Virus record (IMG/VR): IMGVR_UViG_3300021084_000197
Coordinates: 1-37,740 of that record
Origin: a virus
DNA length: 37,740 nt
Direction: 5' to 3' (one strand)
Each line of letters starts with the position of its first letter. Position 1 is the first letter of the stretch. Below, one piece after another: positions 24,084 to 32,377 of this stretch. A model generated the notes under the pieces. It had not been told where the DNA came from, made no database searches, and saw only the letters and a list, made by a program, of their open reading frames with translations. A program made the position numbers and the translations under genes.

Positions 24084-25030
24084 TATATGGTCCTTTTCTT
24101 AAAAATTCTTGGGCTATTCATATAAACAGATTTAAAAAACTTACTTTGTTCTGTAGACAAAGGTAATACAGGTAAATCTATTTCTTCTCTATTTCTAATT
24201 TCGTGTCCTAATTTTATTATTTCAGCCATTATTTCTACTTCATTTAACTTAGAATGTTTAGGCCTTTTTGCTTCTAAACTATCTCCACTTCCCATTTTGT
24301 TTGGTTGCCATTCAGATAAAAGATATTCAAAATCTCTTACTAAATTTATATCCCAATCAGTACAAACAACTTTATGACAGCCCATTCTTGCTCCATATAT
24401 TGACCATAGACCGTTTTCTACATCTGCTCCTACCGACATCCACACTAATAATCTATGATAATTTTGCCACCACAAAGTTTTTAGTTTTGATGCTCTAGCA
24501 TTTCTATCAATGCTCATTTTTACTCCTTCTCTAAAACCTGATCTCCAGGCTTGTAAAGGACTAGCATTAATATAACTTGTAGAATAATTTTCGTTAAACT
24601 GATAATAATTAGGGAAATGACAAAACTCTACTGAATTTTTATCTTTGCCATCATGATTTTCATGAGTTTTCATATTTTTAACAAAATCTTTTGTCCACAA
24701 TTTTAAACTACCATTACCATATTTTAATCCATTTAAATCAATGTTACCACACCAGCTAAACATATATGTATTATCTACGCCTAATGCTTTTAAATCTATT
24801 TCAACATCTAGAAAATCTTTATCTACAATAGTATCACCATCTATTGTAACAAATCTTTCTACTTCAGATATATCTGCACACGCTTTATGGGCCGCATCTA
24901 ATCCTGTTACACCTTGAACTCGTTTAGCCCAAGGAAATTTTTTCTTAAGATCCGCATAATTCCTTTCAGCATTAGGTTCGTCATAACTTAAAAATACTAA
25001 ATCACAATCTTGAATTTTAATTCTATCCAT
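24083..25030 (-). CDS. Glycosyltransferase-like protein with DGD motif (315 aa)
   Basis: Shares DLVFLSYDEPNAE, RVQGVTGLDAAHKA and VTIDGDT (DGD at 64-66) with 23376-24083, so the two are tandem paralogues; this one is ~80 residues longer with extra aromatic-rich segments (TLWWQNYHRLL, LLSEWQPN). The family is common in marine T4-like phages and looks GT-A-like. Overlaps the upstream gene by 8 nt. Activity is inferred from the DxD-type motif only. Confidence 0.6.
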   Translation of the reverse strand: MDRIKIQDCDLVFLSYDEPNAERNYADLKKKFPWAKRVQGVTGLDAAHKACADISEVERFVTIDGDTIVDKDFLDVEIDLKALGVDNTYMFSWCGNIDLNGLKYGNGSLKLWTKDFVKNMKTHENHDGKDKNSVEFCHFPNYYQFNENYSTSYINASPLQAWRSGFREGVKMSIDRNARASKLKTLWWQNYHRLLVWMSVGADVENGLWSIYGARMGCHKVVCTDWDINLVRDFEYLLSEWQPNKMGSGDSLEAKRPKHSKLNEVEIMAEIIKLGHEIRNREEIDLPVLPLSTEQSKFFKSVYMNSPRIFKKRTI

Positions 25031-25622
25031 TAACTACCTCATAACTATAATCATAAAGTTTCCGACAATATAAAGAAGGAATATTATTACTTTTATGCTC
25101 CATTGTAAGTGTTTTTTGTTTAATTAAATTGTTTAAACTTACAGGTAATACATAATCTAATATATTAGCATCATCTTTTTTAGTAACATAAAAATTTAAA
25201 ATTATATTTTTTGACATATCTAACGTATTTTCTATTTCTTGTCCTAAATTATCATTAATTTTAATATTCCATTGCTTATTTTTCATATCTAATTTAAATG
25301 AAATTTTATCATCTATATTATTAGAGTCTATTTTATATACATTTCTATTTTCTGCTTTTTTAGGTGACGAAATTTCATACTCTATTCCATCCATTTCTGT
25401 TTTAGACTTAACAATATATTTTCCATCTTGTAAAATTACTACATATTGAGATAAATTTTTTAACCCAATAGCAATATCGTGTCCTAAAGACTCTGATATT
25501 TCTACAGAGTTTCCTTTCTTAGTTACACTACAATTAAGAACTTGCCCGGTATCTTTATTAAAACTAAAATACCATTTTTGTTTTTGTATAATAGGTCTAA
25601 ATGTTAAATCAGTTCTTTGCAT
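25023..25622 (-). CDS. Unknown beta-rich protein (199 aa) within the glycosyltransferase block
   Basis: No recognised domain. Two internal segments look alike: QKWYFSFNKDTGQ...SESLGHDIAIGLKNLSQYVVI (about 16-63) and KQWNIKINDNLGQEIENTLDMSKNIILNFYV (about 115-146), suggesting a duplicated beta-sandwich-like unit. Rich in Asn/Lys/Ile, no membrane segment. It overlaps a glycosyltransferase gene on each side (19 and 8 nt), so it is co-translated with them and may be a carbohydrate-binding or scaffold partner. Confidence 0.55.
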   Translation of the reverse strand: MQRTDLTFRPIIQKQKWYFSFNKDTGQVLNCSVTKKGNSVEISESLGHDIAIGLKNLSQYVVILQDGKYIVKSKTEMDGIEYEISSPKKAENRNVYKIDSNNIDDKISFKLDMKNKQWNIKINDNLGQEIENTLDMSKNIILNFYVTKKDDANILDYVLPVSLNNLIKQKTLTMEHKSNNIPSLYCRKLYDYSYEVVNG

Positions 25623-26452
25623 TTGTTCTCCAACTTATTAAATAGTTCATTTGTTAAAAATCCAGGATCTACATAATGAAATATTCCATTCTGTTTATAA
25701 TTTCCTATTTTTAAATTGCAATCATCATCAAAATAAGAGTTTACATAAGACATCCAAGCATTAGTTTTATGTTTCCAATTTTGTATATGTGGCTTCATAT
25801 GTGTAAATGTTAAAAAATTTACTTTAGAAGTTATATTATTAGCATTATTAATTAAATGACTTGCTATTGCTACAGATAAATCCATACTACACCATCTTTG
25901 CGTATTCATAGGGGTAAATCTTTTATAATATATTTCATAATTTTTTATTATATGTTCAACCAAAGCAAAAAAATTAAAATTATTTTTTGTTTTTTTAAAA
26001 TAATGCATACCACAATACAAATTCGGTAAATTATTCTTCGTAAATGCTTTTCTATAAAAGTCTGATACTGCAAATTTGTTTTTATATGTTTTTACTTGCG
26101 ATGTAAAATACAAATCAAAGTTATCTAAAAATTTCCACCAATGGTCTATGTTTTCTAAGACCAGCATATCAGCATCAAGTACTATTGTTTCATCATACGG
26201 TGATGCATTATAAATTTTACATCTATTTTCTACTTTCCATATGCTTTCTTCTGCATAATCATCACCTGGTATACCTATAATGCTATTAAAACACTTTTTT
26301 AAATTATTAGGTACATTAATATTGGTCATTAAACATACATTTGCATTTTTATTATGTAATTTTATACTCATAGACAATGCAACTGCTTGTTTAAAGTAAT
26401 CAGTACTTTTATTTGACTGTACAAAAATAAGATACCCTTTATTTTTTATCAT
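25604..26452 (-). CDS. Glycosyltransferase, GT8-like (nucleotide-sugar transferase fold)
   Basis: 282 aa. YLIFVQSNKSTDYFKQAVALSMSI is the first Rossmann strand/helix, VCLMTNINVP the next, and YDETIVLDADMLV contains the DAD metal motif (93-95) typical of GT8-like retaining transferases; GMHYFKK and THMKPH recall later conserved elements. Paralogous to the adjacent 26439-27293 gene (both have PYDETIV(L/M)D). Overlaps both neighbours. Acceptor and sugar unknown. Confidence 0.65.
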   Translation of the reverse strand: MIKNKGYLIFVQSNKSTDYFKQAVALSMSIKLHNKNANVCLMTNINVPNNLKKCFNSIIGIPGDDYAEESIWKVENRCKIYNASPYDETIVLDADMLVLENIDHWWKFLDNFDLYFTSQVKTYKNKFAVSDFYRKAFTKNNLPNLYCGMHYFKKTKNNFNFFALVEHIIKNYEIYYKRFTPMNTQRWCSMDLSVAIASHLINNANNITSKVNFLTFTHMKPHIQNWKHKTNAWMSYVNSYFDDDCNLKIGNYKQNGIFHYVDPGFLTNELFNKLENKCKELI

Positions 26453-27293
26453 AATCCTCTTTTATCCAACGATCATACATTATTGCACGATTTAATGCTA
26501 ACTTGTTCATAATATGTAGGCTCATACCATTAACGGTACAAGGGTAATATTTTTTAGTGTCAATTGATAACATTAATTCCCAGTTTCCATCAAAATGTAC
26601 AATATCATCTCTATCTGTTATGTAATATAGCTTACTTGGTAAGTTCATAGGCCAATTAGTTTCTTGAAAATCATTAAACATATGAATAGCAATACTAAAA
26701 GAATGATCATTTCTATAATTTTGTCCTATTATTTGATATGTGAACCTGTAAAATGACCAATTGTTTTTAATGTGTTTAATTAATTCAAAGAAAGTTTTCA
26801 TTTTTTCTGTCTTTTTAAAATAAAATACAGTAGCCCAGTACATAGGAATACTAGAATCACTAACATCTATATCAGTTAAATCATCTCTGTGCTGATAGTT
26901 AATATATTCCGCATCTTTGTTAATTAAAAAGTCTGCATTTGATTGAAAACATTTTAAAAGATTATCATTACCTACAATATAATCTGTATCCATAACAATA
27001 GTTTCATCATACGGTGTTAAATCATAACAATCGGGTCTTGAAAAGTTATGCCATAATGCATTGTATTTGTTTGTAGAACCGTCTAGGAATGATTTAGTTT
27101 GATGTGTATTAATATTTTTAATAGAAATAATTTTGTCAAACAAGGAAATTTTGTCCGGAGGCACTGTATTCGATGTTACCAAACTTACTGGTATGTTTAA
27201 ATGTTTTTTAATTTGTTCACAACAAAAGATTGCTTGTGATACATAATCTATTAAATTATTATTATGAGCAAATAGTAATATACCTTTAGTCAT
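26439..27293 (-). CDS. Glycosyltransferase, GT8-like (nucleotide-sugar transferase fold)
   Basis: 284 aa with GILLFAHNNNLIDYVSQAI, PVSLVTSNTVP and PYDETIVMDTDYIV (DTD at 102-104), the same layout as 25604-26452, so the two arose by duplication. ATVFYFKKTEKMKTFF matches the paralogue's MHYFKKTKNNFNFF segment. The start overlaps the preceding small gene by 8 nt. Together with the DGD pair it gives four glycosyltransferase-like genes in a row on either side of an unknown beta protein. Confidence 0.65.
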   Translation of the reverse strand: MTKGILLFAHNNNLIDYVSQAIFCCEQIKKHLNIPVSLVTSNTVPPDKISLFDKIISIKNINTHQTKSFLDGSTNKYNALWHNFSRPDCYDLTPYDETIVMDTDYIVGNDNLLKCFQSNADFLINKDAEYINYQHRDDLTDIDVSDSSIPMYWATVFYFKKTEKMKTFFELIKHIKNNWSFYRFTYQIIGQNYRNDHSFSIAIHMFNDFQETNWPMNLPSKLYYITDRDDIVHFDGNWELMLSIDTKKYYPCTVNGMSLHIMNKLALNRAIMYDRWIKEDYDKK

Positions 27294-27633
27294 CTTTTAA
27301 TATTTCCCCTTTTGACTTTTTTAACTTATTGTATTCTAGCCAATAAGAATTAAGATTTCTTTGATATAAATCGGAAATATTGTCAAAAAAGTCCTGTATT
27401 TTATCTACTTTAACAGGAATTTTATAATCATCTAATATAATAACATCTTTGTCTTTGTTTAAATCTAATAGCCCCTTACAATAATTGATTAATGCCACAT
27501 TAACCGTAAATTGATGACCTTCATGGAAATGGATATTAGAATCCACAAACTTTTCTTTCAGAATTCTAGTTTGGTTATTGTGGACTTTTAATCTATCCGC
27601 AAGTCGCAAGGCTTTTTGTTGTATTTCTTCCAT
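27286..27633 (-). CDS. Hypothetical helical protein at the head of the minus-strand operon
   Basis: 115 aa, largely helical (ALRLADRLKVHNNQTRILKEK; YQRNLNSYWLEYNKLKKSK) with a VIILDDYKIPVKVD strand between. I recognise the shape from uncharacterised marine phage proteins but no function. It is the first gene after the sigma70-like promoter at 27649-27677 and has no Shine-Dalgarno in its ~9-nt leader. Overlaps the GT8-like gene by 8 nt. Confidence 0.6.
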   Translation of the reverse strand: MEEIQQKALRLADRLKVHNNQTRILKEKFVDSNIHFHEGHQFTVNVALINYCKGLLDLNKDKDVIILDDYKIPVKVDKIQDFFDNISDLYQRNLNSYWLEYNKLKKSKGEILKDD

Positions 27634-27648
27634 ACGTTTTCTATTGCG

Positions 27649-27677
27649 ATTATAACAGGATTTGTGAATTTAATCAA
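27649..27677 (-). promoter_or_regulatory. Sigma70-like promoter for the enzyme-island operon
   Basis: On the minus strand TTGATT (27672-27677) and a perfect TATAAT (27649-27654) are spaced by exactly 17 nt, in the 58-nt gap (27634-27691) between the virion genes and the enzyme island. The predicted transcription start near 27642 leaves a leader of about 9 nt before the ATG at 27633. This suggests host-polymerase (earlier) expression of the glycosyltransferase/radical-SAM genes, unlike the late virion genes. Confidence 0.65.
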
Positions 27678-27691
27678 GTTGGAATTTGGTA

Positions 27692-28579
27692 TTATAGAGT
27701 GCTAGTTCCGTCAATTGCAAAAGCCGGTGCAGTACCAATTACGTCAGTTTGTGCCAAACCATAATCAATTGTTGCAGTAGCATTACTAACATCTTCATCA
27801 ATATTACCAGTAGCTTCATCTGAATATGTCATTGTAAACCAAATTTTATTAGTTCCATCTAATTTGGCTTCAATTTTAAAGTCATTTGCAGAATATGATC
27901 CACCTCCAGCATCTATTGCCGAAAATATATCTTGGTACGATGCTGTTATTTGATAATTTCCTAACGCAGTTGCTACCGTTCCTATTGGATTACCAGAAGT
28001 TTGTGTTGTGCCATTGGCACCAAAAGCTATAGTACCACAACTTGACAACATAGTATTCCAATCATTATCTTTTGTACTACCTGTGTTCACAACTCCAGTT
28101 ATTCTTACTGTACCTCCTGAGTTAAAAAAATATCTTCTAGCATTTTCATCAGTAAATGTAACAGTAAAAACGTGTATAATTGTTCCATTCCAACTAGAAC
28201 TTCTAGTTTTAGAAGACGCTGAACTGTTTACTGCTATTTGATTTACGTGAGCTGTTAGTCTGTTTGTTGCAATGTTTGATGCTAAGGCTTCGTATTGATC
28301 CCACCCTTTATAATTTGTTGCATCATCATCTGTAATTAAATCTGAAGAAGAAACTTCTTGAAGTTGCCCTGTTGTAGGGTCACCGCCATTTTGATGTTTA
28401 TAACATTTTCTAACATCTTCGTAAATGTTATTAATATGAAGTGCTTGGACTAAATTACCTGTTGATACAGAAGAACTAGTTAAACTTTGTCCGTAACCAG
28501 AATCGCCTGTTCCTGTTGATAAAACAGAAAACACGCTTTGTCTTAAATTATTGTATCTTTCAGCTGTTACTAGTGCCAT
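27692..28579 (-). CDS. Virion structural / fibre-associated protein (295 aa)
   Basis: AAAGGA lies 6 nt upstream of the ATG. The N-terminus (MALVTAERYNNLRQSVFSVL) and HINNIYEDVRKCYKHQNG match a family of structural proteins I know from marine T4-like phages; the rest is Ser/Thr/Gly/Asn-rich beta sequence (RRYFFNSGGTVRITGVV, IWFTMTYSDEATGN), as in decoration or fibre proteins. No catalytic motif. It is the last gene of the virion run and is followed by the operon promoter. Confidence 0.7.
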   Translation of the reverse strand: MALVTAERYNNLRQSVFSVLSTGTGDSGYGQSLTSSSVSTGNLVQALHINNIYEDVRKCYKHQNGGDPTTGQLQEVSSSDLITDDDATNYKGWDQYEALASNIATNRLTAHVNQIAVNSSASSKTRSSSWNGTIIHVFTVTFTDENARRYFFNSGGTVRITGVVNTGSTKDNDWNTMLSSCGTIAFGANGTTQTSGNPIGTVATALGNYQITASYQDIFSAIDAGGGSYSANDFKIEAKLDGTNKIWFTMTYSDEATGNIDEDVSNATATIDYGLAQTDVIGTAPAFAIDGTSTL

Positions 28580-28598
28580 TTGTATTCCTTTGAATTAT

Positions 28599-30077
28599 TT
28601 ACACTTTTAAAACGCACTGGACTAGTTTTTCTGATGTCTCTTGATTGGTTTCTAAAGCAATTCCTACCATATTACCAGCCGCCCAATTCCATTTACCAAT
28701 TCCTACCCCATTTTCGAAAGAATAAACTTTATTTCCTTTTTGGACTGCGCCTAAAACTCTAACAGGTACTTTACCAACAAAAGCAACAGGTTGTCCTGTG
28801 CCTTCACTATTCATTAAGTATGCAGGATTTTCGGAAATAACCCCTATTGGGCTCGACCCTTCAGTCGTTCCGTCTGCTGTTACTTCTTTTTCTCCACCTA
28901 CTCTTACAATTGTACCTATTTCATACTCTTGATCAGTTTCATATACCTCAGCCAAGTCAGCATAACTGGCATTAGTTGCTGTACCTACAAAATATCTTGC
29001 AGTAATATCTGCATTGGCATCTCTAAGAGCTGTTGTATTTGCTACTTGAGTTATTGCACCCGGATATGTTGAAGGACCAAAGTAAACTCCTGTTGCCGAA
29101 TCGGCATTTCCTTTGAAACTTGTTGCGTGAACTTCATACCATTTGTCAGCGGCATCCCCTAGGTTTCTATTTCCAGTTCCTGGATTAATACCTGTAGTCG
29201 TTACTTCTGCAATTGTAGTAACTTGTCCACTAACATTTACTTTTAAATCTATTTTTGATCCTACTTCATTTGAAATTGTAGCTTCATTACCATTTAAAAT
29301 TGATACTCTAAGATCATTACTATCACCGACTGTAAAACCTGCATCTACAAAAGATGCAATTCCACTAAAAGTTGTTGTTCCTGCACCTGTAGTTAGATAA
29401 TCGCTGGCAAGTTTTCCACCTAATCTTAAAGAGTTAGATGCACTACCCCAGAAATAATGATCTGTTGATGTAGTACCGTTTGTAGCGTCTTTTGTGTCTA
29501 CAAGAGTAATTCCTTTTCTAATTTTATCAAAACCTGTAATTAAATTATTTGGATCTGAAGTACCTAGTGTAAATTCTGTTTGACTTATAGCAATTATTGT
29601 TTTGTCATTAACAACACCTTCTATAATTAAATGATTTGCGTTTAATGTATCTTTAACAGTTCTACTTTTGAACTGAGTAACAACTGATCCTACACCTTGT
29701 GGACCTACTAAAACAAATCCTGCTCCGTTCCAAGCATATAATTGATCATTTCCAGTATCCCACCAAAAATCTCCAGTAGTTAAACCTGTAGGAGCTGAGG
29801 CATCTACTTCTGCTCCACCTGTTGTTCTAAATTTTGTACCATCATAAAACTTTAATTTGCTATTTGCACTATCAAACCATAGTTGTCCACTAACAGCTTT
29901 TGAAGGTGAAGTTGCTCCTGAGAAGTTTTCCAACATATGTAAAAAATTCTCATTTTGAATTTCACCGTATCCAGCGTAGTTTTTACCTATAAATCTGATG
30001 TCTGTAGTCTGATCTATAGTACCATCTGCTACAGTTGTAAGTAAAGTTCCGTCGTATTTGTTAACTAAATATGCCAT
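28599..30077 (-). CDS. Tail fibre protein, peptidase-G2-like C-terminal domain
   Basis: 492 aa. Residues ~1-125 are the shared N-terminal module (DGTIDQTTDI, GKNYAGYGEIQNENFLHMLENF, GQLWFD, KLKFYDGTKF, DQLYAWNGAGF, LVGPQG) also present in the next two genes. The C-terminus (ADLAEVYETDQEYEIGTIV, GVISENPAYLMNS, KVPVRVLGAVQKGNKV) resembles the intramolecular-chaperone/peptidase-G2-type tip found on phage fibres and may self-cleave. A GATAAATA late-like box lies 6 nt before the ATG, and an upstream AAGGA is 12 nt away. Confidence 0.75.
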   Translation of the reverse strand: MAYLVNKYDGTLLTTVADGTIDQTTDIRFIGKNYAGYGEIQNENFLHMLENFSGATSPSKAVSGQLWFDSANSKLKFYDGTKFRTTGGAEVDASAPTGLTTGDFWWDTGNDQLYAWNGAGFVLVGPQGVGSVVTQFKSRTVKDTLNANHLIIEGVVNDKTIIAISQTEFTLGTSDPNNLITGFDKIRKGITLVDTKDATNGTTSTDHYFWGSASNSLRLGGKLASDYLTTGAGTTTFSGIASFVDAGFTVGDSNDLRVSILNGNEATISNEVGSKIDLKVNVSGQVTTIAEVTTTGINPGTGNRNLGDAADKWYEVHATSFKGNADSATGVYFGPSTYPGAITQVANTTALRDANADITARYFVGTATNASYADLAEVYETDQEYEIGTIVRVGGEKEVTADGTTEGSSPIGVISENPAYLMNSEGTGQPVAFVGKVPVRVLGAVQKGNKVYSFENGVGIGKWNWAAGNMVGIALETNQETSEKLVQCVLKV

Positions 30078-30083
30078 TTTAAA

Positions 30084-30091
30084 TATTTATC
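30084..30091 (-). promoter_or_regulatory. T4-late-like promoter motif GATAAATA
   Basis: Minus-strand NATAAATA in the 19-bp gap before the fibre gene starting at 30077. It overlaps the only possible Shine-Dalgarno (AAGGA), so either the motif is a promoter giving a nearly leaderless mRNA or it is a chance AT-rich match. Confidence 0.35.
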
Positions 30092-30096
30092 CTTTT

Positions 30097-32376
30097 TTAC
30101 GTAGAGTGTGTAAGTGTTCTATCGTATTCCCATGCTCCTGTACCATTACCACTAGAATCATTAACTATAAACTGTAATAAACTCCTTGTTGGTGTAAATC
30201 CTATGTTTCCTGAAGCAGTTGTAAATGTAATATCCTCTACAACTTGTTTATTTGCATTACCCACAACAGGTGTTCTTTGAATTGTACCACTGTTAGCGTT
30301 ATAATTACCACCTGCAAAGTTTAGTCCTGTACCACTACCATCTAAATCTATAGTTAGTGAAACGAAATTAGGATATTCAGCAGTAAATTCTGCCGCCTGT
30401 ACTGTATAATTACCATCAATATTTGCAACAGGACCCGCTCCAAACGTTGTTCCTGAAACTACAACTGCCTGACCTGCCTCATAATAGTGAGAGACAGTCA
30501 TAGTAAGTTTAGTAGTTTGTCCTAAACTAACATCATCAATACCTGTTTGAACAGCATTAATAGTTCTTTGTGCGGCTGTAACTGTTTGATCAACTGGTGA
30601 ATAGTCTATTAATTTTACACCATCTACATTAATACCCGATACTGCTCCACCTGATCCATAATCAACTGTACGAACTCTTGCTAATACTCCATGAGATTTA
30701 GATCCTATTGGAACTGCGTTAGCCGCCGTGACATTTGTGTTTAATGGTGGTTCACCGTTTGGTTGAGCATAAGTGGACCAAGCATTAGGTGTACTCAATG
30801 CAGAATATCCTTTTGCAGGATATAAATCTTCTAATACTTTACATATCCAATCCCATAAAGTAGTTCCTGACCCTTGTCCTGAAATATCTAATTCTATTCC
30901 AACAGATACACTTCCGTCTACATATGCTTTAGTTACTGCATCGGATGGATCTGATGGTGTGCCAAGTCCTGTAATTCTTTGGCTATCCATAATTGTAATA
31001 GGTTGTGGACTTTTAAGTTGAATTTTATTTGATGCATTACTACTATCTGCTTCAATAGTTAAACCATCTATTATTATTTCATCAACTTGAAGTGCAGTTA
31101 ACGTTCCTAAATTTGTTAAAGATGAATTTGCTACTTGAGATCCTAATGTATTTTCTGATAATACAATATTTGTATTAACTTTAAATGTTTTTCCTACTGC
31201 TAAATCTATATTTTCTGTTGACGTCCAACTATCTGTGCCATCTGACCAAATAAATTGTTTATCACCTCCAGTGGATTTAAGAATTATACCTCCTTCATCC
31301 GCCGCAGTATCATCTCCAAAAACTCCTGCATCATCTATTGCTAATTCAATATTTTTATCTTTAACTTGTAAATTAGTAACAGAAATATTAGTTTGTGTTC
31401 CGCTTACTGTAAGATTTCCTGAAATGTTTACGTCACCACCTACGTCTAGTGTTTTAGTTGGTGTTGCTTGAAATATTCCTACATAGCTATTAGTAGCATC
31501 AACTTTAATTGCCGATGTTGCTGTAGGATTACGTACTTTTAAATTAAAATCTTGATTAGTTAATACGTTTTCTATAGTAAATGCGTTTGAATCAAATTTT
31601 AATTGAGTATTATTGTTTAAACCAACAATAACTCCTGCATTATTTTGAACAGTTATTGAACCTGTAGTTGTATCGTTAGCATCTGCATACAAATATTGAT
31701 CACCAGTTCTTGGTGTACCTGCCGCATTAGTTAAATTTTGTGCTTTAGAAACTACGCCTCTATATATAAAAGAATCTTGTACAGCATTAAAGCCTTTGTA
31801 TATTGCACCACTAGGATTAGTAGTTGCATTAATTAGTTCTGTTATTTGTTGAGTTGGTACTGGAGTAAAGTCTACATTAGCCCAAGCACCTACAAGTGAA
31901 CCTTGAATAGAAAACTTAATAACAGTTCTTGTTTGATTTTGTGTATCTAAAATTGATACTACTTCCCAACCTGATGTACCTTGTGCAAGTGAATAATCTG
32001 GACCAACTAATTTAAGAACTGTTCCATCAAAGAAATACATTTGTTGCTTAGAACTATCAATCCATAGATCACCTGCAACCATATTAGGTTGTGTAGTTGC
32101 AACAGTTGTTCCGCCACCGGATACAAAAGCTGTTCCATTATAAATTTTTAATTTATTTTCTGAAGAGTCATACCAAAGTTGACCTTTAATAGGATTTGCA
32201 GGAGCAGTTGTATTAGCAAAATTTTCTAATACTTTGATAAAATTTTCATTTAATACTTCACCAAAGCCAGTATAATTTCTACCAATTAAAGTTAAGTCGC
32301 TAGATGTAGTATCGATTTGACCATCGATTAAATCTACTAATAAACTTCCATCTGTTCTATTAAGTTTATACCCCAT
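30097..32376 (-). CDS. Tail fibre protein (759 aa)
   Basis: Begins with the same ~125-residue module as its neighbours (DGQIDTTSSDL, GRNYTGFGEVLNENFIKVLENF, GQLWYD, KLKIYNGTAF, QQMYFFDG, LVGPDYS). The middle has the GNLTVSGTQTNISVTNLQVKD segment common in fibres of T4-like marine phages, followed by a GLGTPSDPSDAVTKAYVDGSV motif, typical of fibre shafts before the tip. The C-terminal ~230 residues are a distinct beta domain (WDWICKVLEDLYPAKGYSAL, YDRTLTHST end). GGAG in the upstream gene's final codons serves as ribosome binding site. Confidence 0.8.
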   Translation of the reverse strand: MGYKLNRTDGSLLVDLIDGQIDTTSSDLTLIGRNYTGFGEVLNENFIKVLENFANTTAPANPIKGQLWYDSSENKLKIYNGTAFVSGGGTTVATTQPNMVAGDLWIDSSKQQMYFFDGTVLKLVGPDYSLAQGTSGWEVVSILDTQNQTRTVIKFSIQGSLVGAWANVDFTPVPTQQITELINATTNPSGAIYKGFNAVQDSFIYRGVVSKAQNLTNAAGTPRTGDQYLYADANDTTTGSITVQNNAGVIVGLNNNTQLKFDSNAFTIENVLTNQDFNLKVRNPTATSAIKVDATNSYVGIFQATPTKTLDVGGDVNISGNLTVSGTQTNISVTNLQVKDKNIELAIDDAGVFGDDTAADEGGIILKSTGGDKQFIWSDGTDSWTSTENIDLAVGKTFKVNTNIVLSENTLGSQVANSSLTNLGTLTALQVDEIIIDGLTIEADSSNASNKIQLKSPQPITIMDSQRITGLGTPSDPSDAVTKAYVDGSVSVGIELDISGQGSGTTLWDWICKVLEDLYPAKGYSALSTPNAWSTYAQPNGEPPLNTNVTAANAVPIGSKSHGVLARVRTVDYGSGGAVSGINVDGVKLIDYSPVDQTVTAAQRTINAVQTGIDDVSLGQTTKLTMTVSHYYEAGQAVVVSGTTFGAGPVANIDGNYTVQAAEFTAEYPNFVSLTIDLDGSGTGLNFAGGNYNANSGTIQRTPVVGNANKQVVEDITFTTASGNIGFTPTRSLLQFIVNDSSGNGTGAWEYDRTLTHST

Positions 32377-32377
32377 C

